From Saprospiraceae bacterium (GTDB lineage Bacteria > Bacteroidota > Bacteroidia > Chitinophagales > Saprospiraceae), in the NCBI GenBank assembly GCA_016716335.1, contig JADJWN010000017.1:1-51540 (forward strand): a stretch of 51,540 nucleotides of DNA, given 5' to 3'. Within the stretch, counting starts at the first letter, position 1. Every line of letters starts with the position of its first letter. Below, piece after piece: positions 7,957-17,005 of this stretch. The notes beneath the pieces were generated by a model that had not been told where the DNA came from, did no database searches, and saw nothing but the letters and a program-made list of their open reading frames with translations. A program made the translations under genes and the position numbers.

Positions 7957-9825
7957 ATGGAGAATTATATCGAATATTTAATCATCTGGCCCGTCATCAT
8001 TTTTATTATATCCCTTTTTCTGCCCAAGTACAACGAAAAATGGATTTCGGGCTATGCTTTATCTGTGTTGGCCGTACATTTTATCGCTTCTGCGGCTTTT
8101 GTTATTTACTGGATGGTACAGGGCAGTGAATGGATCAATATCAAGGAGTTTTCAGTGTACCGTTCAGAGGATTTTGATTTTTACATAGACTTTTTCTTTG
8201 ACCATGTGAGTGCGGTATTTCTGATGGTAGGGTCATTCATCACCTTTCTGGTGATTACCTACAGCCGGTACTATATGCACCGGGAGTCGGGCTATAAAAG
8301 ATATTTCAATACCGTCCTGCTGTTTTATGCCGGATATATACTGACCATTGTTTCCGGGAACATGGAAACATTGTTTATCGGTTGGGAGATACTGGGACTG
8401 ACTTCTTTTCTGTTGATTGCATTTTACAGAGAACGATATCTCCCGGTAAAAAATGCCTTCAAGGTTTTTTCCATTTACCGGATAGGCGACGTTGGAATAT
8501 TGCTGGCAATATGGGCAAGTCACCATCTCTGGCATGAAAATATCAGTTTTTACAAGCTGCAGAATTTTGATCTGGTACACCACCATCTGCAGGCACACAG
8601 CTGGTTTGGTATATTTATATCCCTGATGCTGCTCATTGCTGCCAGTGCCAAATCTGCACAGTTTCCCTTTTCTTCCTGGCTGCCCAGAGCTATGGAAGGT
8701 CCCACACCTTCCAGTGCTATTTTCTATGGTTCGCTCTCTGTACACCTTGGGGCTTTCCTGCTTATGCGCACCATGAATTTCTGGGAACACCAGATCAGCA
8801 TCCGGATTTTAATCGGGCTTGCAGGTTTTTTCACTGCCGTGATTGCAGTATTAACAGCCAGGGTGCAATCGAGCATCAAAAGCCAGATCGCTTATGCTTC
8901 TATCAGTCAGTTAGGGCTCATCTTTGTAGAATTATCCTTAGGATGGACCCACGTGGCTTTAGTACATTTTGCCGGTAATGCATTTCTCCGTACCTATCAA
9001 TTGCTGGTTTCACCCTCAGCAGTGAGCTACCTGATAAGAGAGCAATTCTACAACTTCGTTCCACAGGAGCAAAATATAGGAAATTCACTGTCTAAAAAAC
9101 TGGAATATACCATCTATCTGATGAGCATCAAAGAGTGGAATATGGATTATCTGCTGGATAAATTTATCTGGACACCGCTGAAGGACCTGGGTAAATTGCT
9201 GCGATTCATCAATGTCCATAATATTTTTTATTTCTTCCTCATTCTTTACAGCCTTTCGATAATATTGGTCTATTTCAAGCATTCCATCCCTGTACAGGTG
9301 GTTCAGGTTTTACCTTCATTTTTTGCTGCCATTGGCTTATTGGGAGTGTTCAGGGCATATGCCGGAAGGATCAATATTTTTGTTTGCTGGTTTCTGATTA
9401 TTATGAATCATTTCTGGATAGTGCTGGCTATTTCATTCAATGATGCCCTCTCTGCATACGAAATAGGGTTTTATCTGTCCGGGGTCATCATTGCTGCCAT
9501 AGCAGGCACTGCGGCAATACTGTACGTCAAAAAACGGGAGCCCGGTCTGGATCTAAACAGTCATCAGGGATATGTCTATGAATACCCTAAAACTGCCATG
9601 GTCTTTCTGTTGTCTGCTTTGGGTATTGCCGGATTTCCGATATCCCTGACCTTTGTAGGTGAAGATATCATCTTTTCGCATATAGAATATGACCAGGTAT
9701 TTCTGGCTTTTGTACTGTCCCTGGGATATATTATTTCCGGTATTGCCCTGATACGTATTTATTCAAGAATTTTCCTTGGCCCGCATGCCAAGTCATATCA
9801 TGAAACTGCTATAAAGGCAGGATAA
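7957..9825 (+). CDS. dabB: DabB, NuoL/NDH-5-like proton-conducting membrane subunit of the DAB system
   Basis: Integral membrane protein of 622 residues with many hydrophobic helices. It shows proton-antiporter family signatures: AKSAQFPFSSWLPRAMEGPT followed by PSSAIFYG, and SIKSQIAYASISQLGLIFVE with its membrane lysine. In the DAB system this subunit is thought to couple cation movement to CO2 hydration by DabA at the membrane. No other complex I subunit genes are nearby, and it directly follows dabA, which separates it from true NuoL. It ends the operon and converges with ogt, whose stop is 11 bases away. Confidence 0.88.
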   Translation: MENYIEYLIIWPVIIFIISLFLPKYNEKWISGYALSVLAVHFIASAAFVIYWMVQGSEWINIKEFSVYRSEDFDFYIDFFFDHVSAVFLMVGSFITFLVITYSRYYMHRESGYKRYFNTVLLFYAGYILTIVSGNMETLFIGWEILGLTSFLLIAFYRERYLPVKNAFKVFSIYRIGDVGILLAIWASHHLWHENISFYKLQNFDLVHHHLQAHSWFGIFISLMLLIAASAKSAQFPFSSWLPRAMEGPTPSSAIFYGSLSVHLGAFLLMRTMNFWEHQISIRILIGLAGFFTAVIAVLTARVQSSIKSQIAYASISQLGLIFVELSLGWTHVALVHFAGNAFLRTYQLLVSPSAVSYLIREQFYNFVPQEQNIGNSLSKKLEYTIYLMSIKEWNMDYLLDKFIWTPLKDLGKLLRFINVHNIFYFFLILYSLSIILVYFKHSIPVQVVQVLPSFFAAIGLLGVFRAYAGRINIFVCWFLIIMNHFWIVLAISFNDALSAYEIGFYLSGVIIAAIAGTAAILYVKKREPGLDLNSHQGYVYEYPKTAMVFLLSALGIAGFPISLTFVGEDIIFSHIEYDQVFLAFVLSLGYIISGIALIRIYSRIFLGPHAKSYHETAIKAG

Positions 9826-9836
9826 TTTTGGTTTTT

Positions 9837-10325
9837 TTATAATGCCAGGCGTTGTTGTGCTGAAAATAAGAGTGGATTTTCATGCGTCAGCAACGCCTTT
9901 TTCATTTCAAGCCCCAAAGCGTATCCGGTGAGATGACCATTCTTCCCTATCACTCGGTGACATGGGATTATGATTGGCAGCGGATTCCTTGCATTCGCAT
10001 TGGCCACGGCACGAATGGATTTAAGATCTCCATATCTTAATGCCAGATCTGTATAACTGATCGTCTTTCCAAAAGGAATTTGCTGCAATAACTCCATGAT
10101 TTGTCTCTGAAACGTTGAAAATCCACGATAGTCTATGTTTACTTCAAAAGTCTGCAGCTCTCCCGCAAAATACGCCTTCAGTTGTTGTGCTGCCGAAGCT
10201 GTCCATTGATTGGGATTGTCCCCGTTTACTGAATCTACTATGAAAGACAAAGACGTGATACCCTTATCAGTGGCTTTGATTAAAAAATCTCCAAAAGGTG
10301 CGGATATGTGCTCCCAACATTCCAT
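9837..10325 (-). CDS. ogt: Methylated-DNA--[protein]-cysteine S-methyltransferase
   Basis: A DNA repair protein of 162 residues that transfers the methyl group of O6-methylguanine to its own cysteine. The active-site motif IPCHRVIG is present with the acceptor Cys122. The preceding FQRQIMELLQQIPFGKTISY is the typical helix-turn-helix entry, and RAVANANARNPLPIIIPCHR carries the Asn-Ala-Arg finger region. A TTG one codon upstream is possible; the ATG at 10325 forms a TGATG overlap with the upstream gene, which suggests coupling. Length is normal for the Ogt class without an AdaA domain. Confidence 0.93.
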   Translation of the reverse strand: MECWEHISAPFGDFLIKATDKGITSLSFIVDSVNGDNPNQWTASAAQQLKAYFAGELQTFEVNIDYRGFSTFQRQIMELLQQIPFGKTISYTDLALRYGDLKSIRAVANANARNPLPIIIPCHRVIGKNGHLTGYALGLEMKKALLTHENPLLFSAQQRLAL

Positions 10326-11155
10326 CAACCTGGTGTATTCAGTATTTCTTTAAAATGCAGAAACTGCTCCGGATATTTTGTCCGGTATTTCTCCTGATCT
10401 TTGAAAAAAGCGTGCAGGTGCACCACATGATCTGCCGTCTCTTTATATCCGGTACTTTTCAACACATAGTCTTTATCCCAGTTGTACAATGCCTTCAATC
10501 CGGTCCAGGGATCCGATATATCCGTATTTCTAAGCTCAGGATACAGATGAATCAAGGCTTCTGCATATGCATGGCTGGCAATATTGTAAAAAATATCCGG
10601 TCTTACTATAGCATTGATCAGCTGTTCCATAGAAAGTATCAGTACCCCGTCTTCCATATTTACTTCCACATTGTGTAGCCAGGGCATATCCGGTGTGGGA
10701 AATGGGTGTTTGTATAAAAATACTCTGTCCAGATCTCCGATCAGAAAATCCTCAAGACCCAGTGTCATCTGTACAGCATGTGCAGCTACCATGCACTTGA
10801 TGTCTTCGGGCACATTGTCATTTTTTTCCTTACCTACCGACTGAAACAGCCGGGCAGAGGTGTACAGTGCAAGTCTGTGTTCGAATTTTGTTTTCTCTCC
10901 ACCTGAAAGTGTATTGTACCATGGAAAATGTCTGGTGAGCCATTTAATGATCTCGGGCTCCAGTCGGGGAGGGAATTTCTTGTGCCACCAATAATCCAAA
11001 GGCCCATGAAATACATACAACACTACCAGTAATGTCACCGGGATAAAAATCAGCCAGGAATATTTGTTATCCACCGACGCAGAATACCAGATAATACCAA
11101 ATGCCATGATAATCAGAGGAAATGACAACAATCTGCTTAAGGAATGAATATACAT
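10325..11155 (-). CDS. MtfA-like zinc-peptidase family membrane protein with an altered active-site motif
   Basis: A protein of 276 residues with two N-terminal membrane helices (about residues 8-26 and 33-50) and a cytoplasmic domain resembling the MtfA/DUF980 peptidase fold (WYNTLSGGEKTKFEHRLALY). In MtfA the metal site is HExxH. The matching place here reads NIASHAYAEAL: the first His (195) is kept, but the catalytic Glu is Ala196 and the second His is Glu199. It may be a non-catalytic relative or use a different site. It shares a promoterless junction with ogt downstream, so both may be one transcript. Confidence 0.55.
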   Translation of the reverse strand: MYIHSLSRLLSFPLIIMAFGIIWYSASVDNKYSWLIFIPVTLLVVLYVFHGPLDYWWHKKFPPRLEPEIIKWLTRHFPWYNTLSGGEKTKFEHRLALYTSARLFQSVGKEKNDNVPEDIKCMVAAHAVQMTLGLEDFLIGDLDRVFLYKHPFPTPDMPWLHNVEVNMEDGVLILSMEQLINAIVRPDIFYNIASHAYAEALIHLYPELRNTDISDPWTGLKALYNWDKDYVLKSTGYKETADHVVHLHAFFKDQEKYRTKYPEQFLHFKEILNTPG

Positions 11156-11307
11156 AGTAACTGAATCCGGCGTGATTTAATCCAAAATACGCAACAGAAA
11201 ATCCCCGTCTGCGGTCGGGCAGGTATTATGGCCTGAAATGGTTGCAAAACAAGTCTCCGCCAAGGCGGATTACTTTCACTCATTTATCTTATTGGGCCGC
11301 TCATTCA

Positions 11308-11370
11308 CGAAAGTGCTTGTTTTGTGGCCATTTCTACCCTCATAACGAAGTTCCGATGCATAATTCGGGT
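11308..11370. repeat. Dispersed intergenic repeat, copy B
   Basis: This copy aligns without gaps to 1898-1960 (about 47 of 63 bases equal by hand count). About 75 bases to its left lies GGCCTGAAATG (11230-11240), which also occurs about 60 bases left of the third copy (39989-39999), so the full element may be 130-140 bases. It lies between the MtfA-like gene and the tRNA terminator. Confidence 0.6.
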
Positions 11371-11400
11371 TTAAACGAGAAAATAATACTTGACAGTATG

Positions 11401-11438
11401 AAAAAAGGGGTCAACCTCACCAGTTAAACCCCTTTTTT
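11401..11438 (-). terminator. Rho-independent terminator of tRNA-Phe
   Basis: Perfect inverted repeat: arms 11401-11411 and 11428-11438 with a 16-base loop. On the minus strand it reads GGGGT, loop, ACCCC and then TTTTTT, directly downstream of the tRNA 3' end. Confidence 0.85.
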
Positions 11439-11439
11439 G

Positions 11440-11512
<73 letters not shown>

Positions 11513-11532
11513 TCCGCTCGTCAAAAGCGTGG

Positions 11533-11562
11533 CAAAATTAGTACTTTTTTTCAATGTCCCAA
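11533..11562 (-). promoter_or_regulatory. Bacteroidota sigma-70-type promoter of tRNA-Phe
   Basis: On the minus strand TTG (11562-11560), a 19-base spacer and TAATTTTG (11540-11533) match the TTTG-N19-21-TAnnTTTG layout. The tRNA begins 20 bases downstream. This is one of the two best promoters in the window. Confidence 0.75.
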
Positions 11563-11641
11563 CTATTATGCCTTGTATTTTTATTTTCCCGGGATTTGAG
11601 AAAACTTTTTCAGCACAACGATTGGTAATATTTTCAAGGAT

Positions 11642-12283
11642 TTATCGGCCAAGTACAAGAAATCCGGGGTCCGGACAGATTTGCTTATAATACTCTGTTT
11701 GGCTCTCTGAGCATAGGCCCGGAAAGTCTCCGATGTAATTATCCATTTCCATGATAAGCTGAATATGAAGATGCGGCACCCAGCCTCCGTTTTCAGACAT
11801 ATATCCCAACTCTCCCACCTGTTCGGATTTGAATATCGGCTTGCCGGGATACAGACCCAATAATGAAGCTCTGCTCAAATGACCATAAAGCGCAAAATAG
11901 CGGGGATACTCTATAATGACAGCAGCTCCATAATCCAGATGTCCATCATTGTAGGCAAAACTGTGTATCTGTCCGTCTTCGGCAGCATATACCGGAGTGT
12001 ATGCCGGTGCCCACACATCTATACCGAGATGTATGTTCCGGTTTTCTCTATCGTTTTTAAATAGTGTGCTGCCTGTGTAAAAGTTTCTTTTTTCAAGATA
12101 GCCACCATACAGAAATTTTACTCCGGGATAGATTTCCAATTCTTCGGCGAGATAATTTGCCAGGCCGGTTTGTACCATGACAGGATTATCAAAATGCAAC
12201 CCTGACAAATCAATCTGCCGGTAATGCTCCGGTCTGAAATCTCCCATGACCGGATAAATATCCGTCATTTCAAAGGGCTTCAA
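11642..12283 (-). CDS. M23 family metallopeptidase (LytM-like)
   Basis: A protein of 213 residues with zinc-binding motifs of M23 endopeptidases, which cleave peptidoglycan cross-links: HLGIDVW (His and Asp ligands), YGHLS and HLHIQL. No signal peptide or membrane helix is visible, which is unusual for a cell-wall enzyme; a cytoplasmic or non-classical role is possible. The start at 12283 overlaps the aminotransferase gene by 14 bases; an in-frame ATG at 12268 would remove the overlap. It appears co-transcribed with the aminotransferase. Confidence 0.8.
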   Translation of the reverse strand: MKPFEMTDIYPVMGDFRPEHYRQIDLSGLHFDNPVMVQTGLANYLAEELEIYPGVKFLYGGYLEKRNFYTGSTLFKNDRENRNIHLGIDVWAPAYTPVYAAEDGQIHSFAYNDGHLDYGAAVIIEYPRYFALYGHLSRASLLGLYPGKPIFKSEQVGELGYMSENGGWVPHLHIQLIMEMDNYIGDFPGLCSESQTEYYKQICPDPGFLVLGR

Positions 12284-13517
12284 GCATCAGGTTTTTTACT
12301 GAATAATTCTCTAACAAAGCAGCCATTCCTTCAGCTGCTTTTCTGAGCAATTCGGTTTCAGGCAAAAATACCACTCTGAAATGTCTGTTGTCCATGGCAT
12401 TGAATCCCGAACCCGGTACCAGCAGAATGTGCTTTTCTTCCAGCAGCCTGTAAGCGAAATCTTCATCATTTTCCAGTCCGAACTGTCTCAGGTCAATTTC
12501 AGGAAAAAGGTAAAGTGCTCCTTTGGGTTTAACACATCTGATGCCGGGTATAGCTGTCAAAAGCTCATAGGCTGTATTCATCTGTTCATGCAGTCTGCCG
12601 CCCGGTGCTACATAATCATGAATATGCTGATATCCGGTCAATGCTGCCGGAATAACATACTGACCCGGTACATTGGCACACAGACGCATTGAGGCAAGCA
12701 GATTGATATTTTCCATAAAATCAGAAGCGGCAGAGATATTGCCTGTGAATGCGACCCATCCTGCTCTGAATCCTGCTGCCATGTAGTTTTTGGACAGTCC
12801 TCCATATGTGAGCACAAGGGTGTCATGGTCCAATGAGGCTATGGGATAATGCCTGGCACCATCATATACTATTTTGTCATAAATCTCATCTGACAATACA
12901 ATCAATCCATGCCTCGAGGCGAGATTCAATATTTTTTGAAGTACCGATTTTTCATATACTGCACCGGTGGGGTTGTTGGGATTAATAATGACAATAGCTT
13001 TTGTCCTGTCGGAAATTTTAGAAGCAATGTCCTTTACATCCGGATTCCAGTCAGACTTTTCATCACAGATATAGTGTACAGCCTTACCGCCCGCCAAACC
13101 TACCGCTGCTGTCCAAAGTGGATAATCCGGTGAGGGTACCAATACCTCATCTCCCTTGTTGAGCAATGCCTGCATAGTCATCAGTATGAGCTCACTCACC
13201 CCGTTGCCCAAAAGTATGTGCTCACTTCCGGCAGACCGGACTCCGGACTGCTGCATATGCGCAGCAACGGCCTCTCTGGCCTCTTCCACACCGAAGTGAT
13301 GGCTGTATCCCTGTGCACTTCTGAGTCGGGTGGCCATGGCTGCGATCATTTCATCCGATACATCAAAACCGAAGGGAGCAGGATTGCCTATATTGAGTTG
13401 TATGACCTCATGGCCTTGTCGGATGATTTCCTGTGCCTTATCAAATATGGGTCCACGGATCGCATAGCTGAGATTGTCCATGCTGTGGTTGTAGCTAAAT
13501 CGGTGGGCTGTATTCAT
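12270..13517 (-). CDS. alaA: Pyridoxal-phosphate aminotransferase, AlaA-like (glutamate-pyruvate aminotransferase)
   Basis: A fold-type I aminotransferase of 415 residues very close to E. coli AlaA in pattern: YAIRGPIFDKA, LNIGNPAPFGF, NGVSELI, PSPDYPLWTAAV and INPNNPTGAVY. The PLP lysine is Lys243 in GGLSKNY. AlaA makes alanine from pyruvate and glutamate. In AlaA the motif is LSKTYRVAGFR; here it reads LSKNYMAAGFR, so the phosphate-contacting Arg two residues after the Lys-Asn/Thr pair is Met, while the later Arg is kept. A GTG at 13544 is in frame but lies in a TAnnTTTG box (13544-13551), so I start at the ATG 13517. Confidence 0.85.
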   Translation of the reverse strand: MNTAHRFSYNHSMDNLSYAIRGPIFDKAQEIIRQGHEVIQLNIGNPAPFGFDVSDEMIAAMATRLRSAQGYSHHFGVEEAREAVAAHMQQSGVRSAGSEHILLGNGVSELILMTMQALLNKGDEVLVPSPDYPLWTAAVGLAGGKAVHYICDEKSDWNPDVKDIASKISDRTKAIVIINPNNPTGAVYEKSVLQKILNLASRHGLIVLSDEIYDKIVYDGARHYPIASLDHDTLVLTYGGLSKNYMAAGFRAGWVAFTGNISAASDFMENINLLASMRLCANVPGQYVIPAALTGYQHIHDYVAPGGRLHEQMNTAYELLTAIPGIRCVKPKGALYLFPEIDLRQFGLENDEDFAYRLLEEKHILLVPGSGFNAMDNRHFRVVFLPETELLRKAAEGMAALLENYSVKNLMLEAL

Positions 13518-13738
13518 GGGTATGCATGATTGATTACCGGCCACAAAGGTACGGCTTCATTCCCTCAATATCATGTATGCCACACAAATTAACGTATCAT
13601 TGGATAACCGGCTTGAGCATTTTCTCCTTTGGTGAAAAAGCCGGAGCAGTATTGACAACTGATTGTACACGGTGCAGTATTCCCGTCAGGTCCTTATGAC
13701 TCCTGATGCTGAAAAGAGGTTTTGTTGAAACACAGGAC

Positions 13739-14866
13739 TTACTGCAGCGCAACTCTGGAAGAATGCAACACCTTACCTTGCCGGTCTTCCAGCCGAACCA
13801 CATAGAGGCCTCTCATCAAGTGCTGTACGTCGAGGCTGACACTCTCTGACGGAGGAAAATCCCGTCTCAAGACTGTTTTGCCGCTTATATCCAAAATGCT
13901 CAGGCTGAAATCTTCTTTTATGCCGTCGTTGATCTCAATGTTAATACGGTCTGTGGCAGGATTCGGATAGGCTTTGAATACTGTTGCCACCCATTCATCC
14001 TTTGCACTTACGGTATTTGTATTGGCATAAGTAATGCCCAGAATATTGCCCCTGTTGTCCGTGTCCACGGATACGAGTATTTCTTTGAGGGTATTGGTGT
14101 AAAAATTGTATGTGGTGGTGGTATCTGCTCCCAGGAAAGCATCAATTCCTCCCGGCAATCCTCCACCTCCCAGAATGACACTCAAATCAATCCAGCCAAT
14201 GAAAGGAAGCTTAAAAAATATCTTTGTTTCACTGATATTGACAGATTTTTCCCTCAGTACATCATAGGTTTTGCCGGCAAGTGTCACTTTGCCCCACGCA
14301 TCTATGGTGTCATTTGCTATGGAGTTGAACGCAACCCTGATACTATCAGGGCGCAACGGAAGCTGATTGAGCAAAGTATCCGGCAGTACATTAGAACTTA
14401 CCTGAATTCTCCATTCTCCCTCTGATCTTGAGGTCGTTTCATAATACATCGGATGTCTCCTCAACTGCGGCCTCTTTACATATTGTATGACGAGCTCTCC
14501 GGGAAAAAACGGGTTTTCGCCGGCAAATCCTACCAATTCTATCCTCAGGTTATTGGCATTGGCATAAAACTCATTTTGTACGCCACTGAATCGGATCAGC
14601 ATATTGGCACCCGGAAATTCTGCTTCCTTAGTGCCGGTGGATTTATCCAGATAGGATTCGGTCTGTGGTTGTCCGCCGGTCAGTGTACTGAAATTCCAGC
14701 TTTTATTCTCGCCGGGCGTGCCTACATTGACATCGGGAGCTTCATCGAGCACCAGATATCTCAGTACATCTCCCACTTTGGGGAATGTGGCGTTGGTTAC
14801 GGCAATCTGGCCATTGGCTCCAAAAATTACCAGCAGAAAGCATGACAGGGTAAAAATTGATCTCAT
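13739..14866 (-). CDS. Secreted protein with T9SS type A C-terminal sorting domain
   Basis: A protein of 375 residues. The signal peptide is MRSIFTLSCFLLVIFGANG. The last 85 or so residues form a type A sorting domain: FKAYPNPATDRINIEI, LSILDISGKTVLRRDF, MRGLYVVRLEDRQGKVLHSS. This tail directs export by the type IX secretion system and is then removed or used for surface anchoring. The middle (about residues 25-280) is beta-rich and I do not recognise it; TPGENKSWNFSTL resembles a domain found in other Bacteroidota secreted proteins. The last codons are Leu-Gln. Confidence 0.85.
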   Translation of the reverse strand: MRSIFTLSCFLLVIFGANGQIAVTNATFPKVGDVLRYLVLDEAPDVNVGTPGENKSWNFSTLTGGQPQTESYLDKSTGTKEAEFPGANMLIRFSGVQNEFYANANNLRIELVGFAGENPFFPGELVIQYVKRPQLRRHPMYYETTSRSEGEWRIQVSSNVLPDTLLNQLPLRPDSIRVAFNSIANDTIDAWGKVTLAGKTYDVLREKSVNISETKIFFKLPFIGWIDLSVILGGGGLPGGIDAFLGADTTTTYNFYTNTLKEILVSVDTDNRGNILGITYANTNTVSAKDEWVATVFKAYPNPATDRINIEINDGIKEDFSLSILDISGKTVLRRDFPPSESVSLDVQHLMRGLYVVRLEDRQGKVLHSSRVALQ

Positions 14867-14905
14867 ATTGTTGAATTAATTGATTTTTACAGGAATGAAA
14901 AATAT

Positions 14906-15592
14906 TTAATCGGCCACAAGTTTGAATCCCACGCCGTGGATATTGTCTATTTTCAGATTGGGGTCGCCGCTGAGATATTTTCGCAATCTGCTGATGAATA
15001 CATCCATGCTCCTGCCCAGAAAATAATCATCTTCTCCCCAAAGTTTCTCGAGGATTACACTTCTTTTCACGACGTTATTTTTGTGGTCATACAACATTTT
15101 GAGCAAATCTGCTTCTTTTTGGGTGAGGCTCCTTTTCTCCTCATCCAGTGCCAGGGTAAGATTTCGATAGTCAAAACTGTATCTACCTATCCTGAATACC
15201 TCATTGGCCGGAGCGGTGACAAATTTTCTTTTGAGAAATATTTCAATTTTAAGAATCAGCTCCTCAATGCTGAAAGGCTTGGTAATGTAGTCATCTGCTC
15301 CAAGGCGAAGGCCCTGCAGTCTGTCCTCTTTCATGGATTTGGCCGTGAGAAACAAAATCGGCACATTGGGATCCGAAGCCCTGATTTTTTCAGCCAATGC
15401 AAAGCCATCCATTTTCGGCAGCATTACATCGAGTATACACAAGTCATAATTGTTTTTATAAAAGGATTCCAGAGCCGTCTCTCCATCAGGACAATGATCC
15501 ACTTTATATCCGTTGAGCTCCAGATTGTCCATGGTGACAAAACTTAAGGTTTCATCATCTTCGACATACAGTATTCTTGATTTTTCCTTCAT
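14906..15592 (-). CDS. OmpR-family response regulator, RprY-like
   Basis: A protein of 228 residues. The receiver domain has the acidic pocket (Asp12, Asp13), phospho-acceptor Asp55 in CILDVMLPK and the Lys in FLTAKS. A winged-helix DNA-binding domain follows (RSLTQKEADLLKMLYDH, FISRLRKYLSGD, DNIHGVGFKL). Its start overlaps the kinase stop by four bases (ATGA), so the pair is translationally coupled. The pair resembles RprX/RprY of Bacteroides in layout; target genes cannot be told from this window. Confidence 0.92.
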   Translation of the reverse strand: MKEKSRILYVEDDETLSFVTMDNLELNGYKVDHCPDGETALESFYKNNYDLCILDVMLPKMDGFALAEKIRASDPNVPILFLTAKSMKEDRLQGLRLGADDYITKPFSIEELILKIEIFLKRKFVTAPANEVFRIGRYSFDYRNLTLALDEEKRSLTQKEADLLKMLYDHKNNVVKRSVILEKLWGEDDYFLGRSMDVFISRLRKYLSGDPNLKIDNIHGVGFKLVAD

Positions 15593-16863
15593 ATTTTCAA
15601 TTGTTTTGGTATAACTATAGAAAAAGTAGTGCCCTTGCCGGGTTCTGACTGTACCTGTATATTCCAGCCATGTGCAGCACAGATGTTCTTTACATAATAC
15701 AGCCCGAGGCCAAAACCTTTCACATTATGCACATCACCTGTGGACACTCTGTAAAATTTATCAAAGAGCTTTTTCTGACTCTCCTTATCAATCCCTATAC
15801 CGTTGTCTTTGATATGCACAAATATAGCATCTTTTTCTTCAAGTATTATTTTTACTTCGGGGTTATTGGGACTGTATTTGATGGCATTGTCTATCATATT
15901 TGTAATCACATTGACAAAATGCAGCTTGTCTGCCATGACAAAAACCGGTTGATGCCATGTCTGGAAATGAATATGATCATCCGGTAGCTTGAGTGCTTCG
16001 TTGGTGACAATTTCATTCAGTGTCTGATTGAGTTCGATGATATCTTTTTTAAGCTCAATGCTGTCTTTTTCCAGCCTGGCAATATTCAACACTTTTTCCA
16101 CCTGATCATTCAGTCTTTGATTCTGCTCCCTGATGATCTGGGTGTACCTGTGCAGTCTTTTATTTTTCTTTATTTCCTCATCATTAGCCAATACATCTGC
16201 TGCGATTTTGACAGATGATAAAGGAGTCTTGAATTCATGGGTCATGTTGTTGATGAAATCTTTCTGGAGTTCAGACAGTCTTTTCTGCGTCAGTATCACC
16301 CACATGCTGTACACAAAGAAGATGATAGCGAGAATTGACAGAGAAGTAAATGTAATGGTCATTTTCATATTTGCCAGCAAAAAGCTTTCCCTGGAGGGAA
16401 ACCTTACCACAAAATAATAGACTAAGTCATCAAACTTGGGCAGTTTCTTTTTGCTGTCTTTGAGCTGATTCAGGGTATTGTTTTCGGCGCTGCAATAGTT
16501 CCCATATACCAGGTCATCACTGAAGCAATCATACACTGCATACTCAAAATCAATATTCATGGCCTGATTGCTGAATTCCTGTATCAGATACTGCTCCAGA
16601 ATAGCCGGGTCTATGGCACTGTTGATATTTACCGCATAATAGTTGGATGACCTGCGCTGAATAAGCCCGGTCTTGGGTAATATGCTGCCGTTGTACCTGG
16701 CCATCCGCTGAGCTACATTCCTCAAGACAATATTGACGGATTGGTCAAACTCCTTGTCTTTGATATCCCAGGTTTTGAGCAGCCAGTAGGACTGCATAAA
16801 TAAAATCCCGATGATGGACAAGCCTCCGAGTATCAGCAATCTCTGTATCAGGTAATTTGGCAT
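15589..16863 (-). CDS. Sensor histidine kinase, partner of the OmpR-type regulator
   Basis: A membrane kinase of 424 residues, start ATG at 16863 (a TTG at 16875 is in frame). Helices at about 7-28 and 169-191 enclose a periplasmic sensor domain of about 140 residues. The H box is FINNMTHEFKTPLSSVK with His209; N box NMIDNAIKYSPNN; G1 DNGIGIDKES; F box KLFDKFYR; G2 GFGLGLYYVKN. There is no HAMP domain between the second helix and the H box. The signal is unknown. All catalytic motifs are intact, so the kinase should be functional. Confidence 0.93.
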   Translation of the reverse strand: MPNYLIQRLLILGGLSIIGILFMQSYWLLKTWDIKDKEFDQSVNIVLRNVAQRMARYNGSILPKTGLIQRRSSNYYAVNINSAIDPAILEQYLIQEFSNQAMNIDFEYAVYDCFSDDLVYGNYCSAENNTLNQLKDSKKKLPKFDDLVYYFVVRFPSRESFLLANMKMTITFTSLSILAIIFFVYSMWVILTQKRLSELQKDFINNMTHEFKTPLSSVKIAADVLANDEEIKKNKRLHRYTQIIREQNQRLNDQVEKVLNIARLEKDSIELKKDIIELNQTLNEIVTNEALKLPDDHIHFQTWHQPVFVMADKLHFVNVITNMIDNAIKYSPNNPEVKIILEEKDAIFVHIKDNGIGIDKESQKKLFDKFYRVSTGDVHNVKGFGLGLYYVKNICAAHGWNIQVQSEPGKGTTFSIVIPKQLKI

Positions 16864-16961
16864 CTGATCACACAATAATTGCCAAATATAACAAGCTTTG
16901 TGCTGAATCTGTTACAATCTTCGGTGCATCCGTTTATTGTCTTCGTTTTATTGGTATATGT

Positions 16962-16996
16962 TTTGATAGATTAATGCAGTTATATCTTTAATTTTG
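16962..16996 (+). promoter_or_regulatory. Possible promoter of the DUF4271-hemD genes
   Basis: TAATTTTG at 16989-16996 matches the -7 consensus. TTTG at 16962-16965 lies 23 bases upstream, slightly more than the usual spacer. The ATG at 17006 follows 10 bases later, so the leader would be very short. The site excludes the TTG at 16994 as the start codon. Confidence 0.4.
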
Positions 16997-17005
16997 CGCC
17001 TGAAA

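Noticed and set aside
11245..11275. Short perfect hairpin TCCGCC-AA-GGCGGA as an attachment site or riboswitch
   Set aside because: Too short and isolated; no flanking repeat or partner site was seen.
13604..13646. Inverted repeat CCGGCTT...AAGCCGG as terminator of the T9SS cargo gene
   Set aside because: The loop is over 20 bases and no T tract follows on the minus strand.
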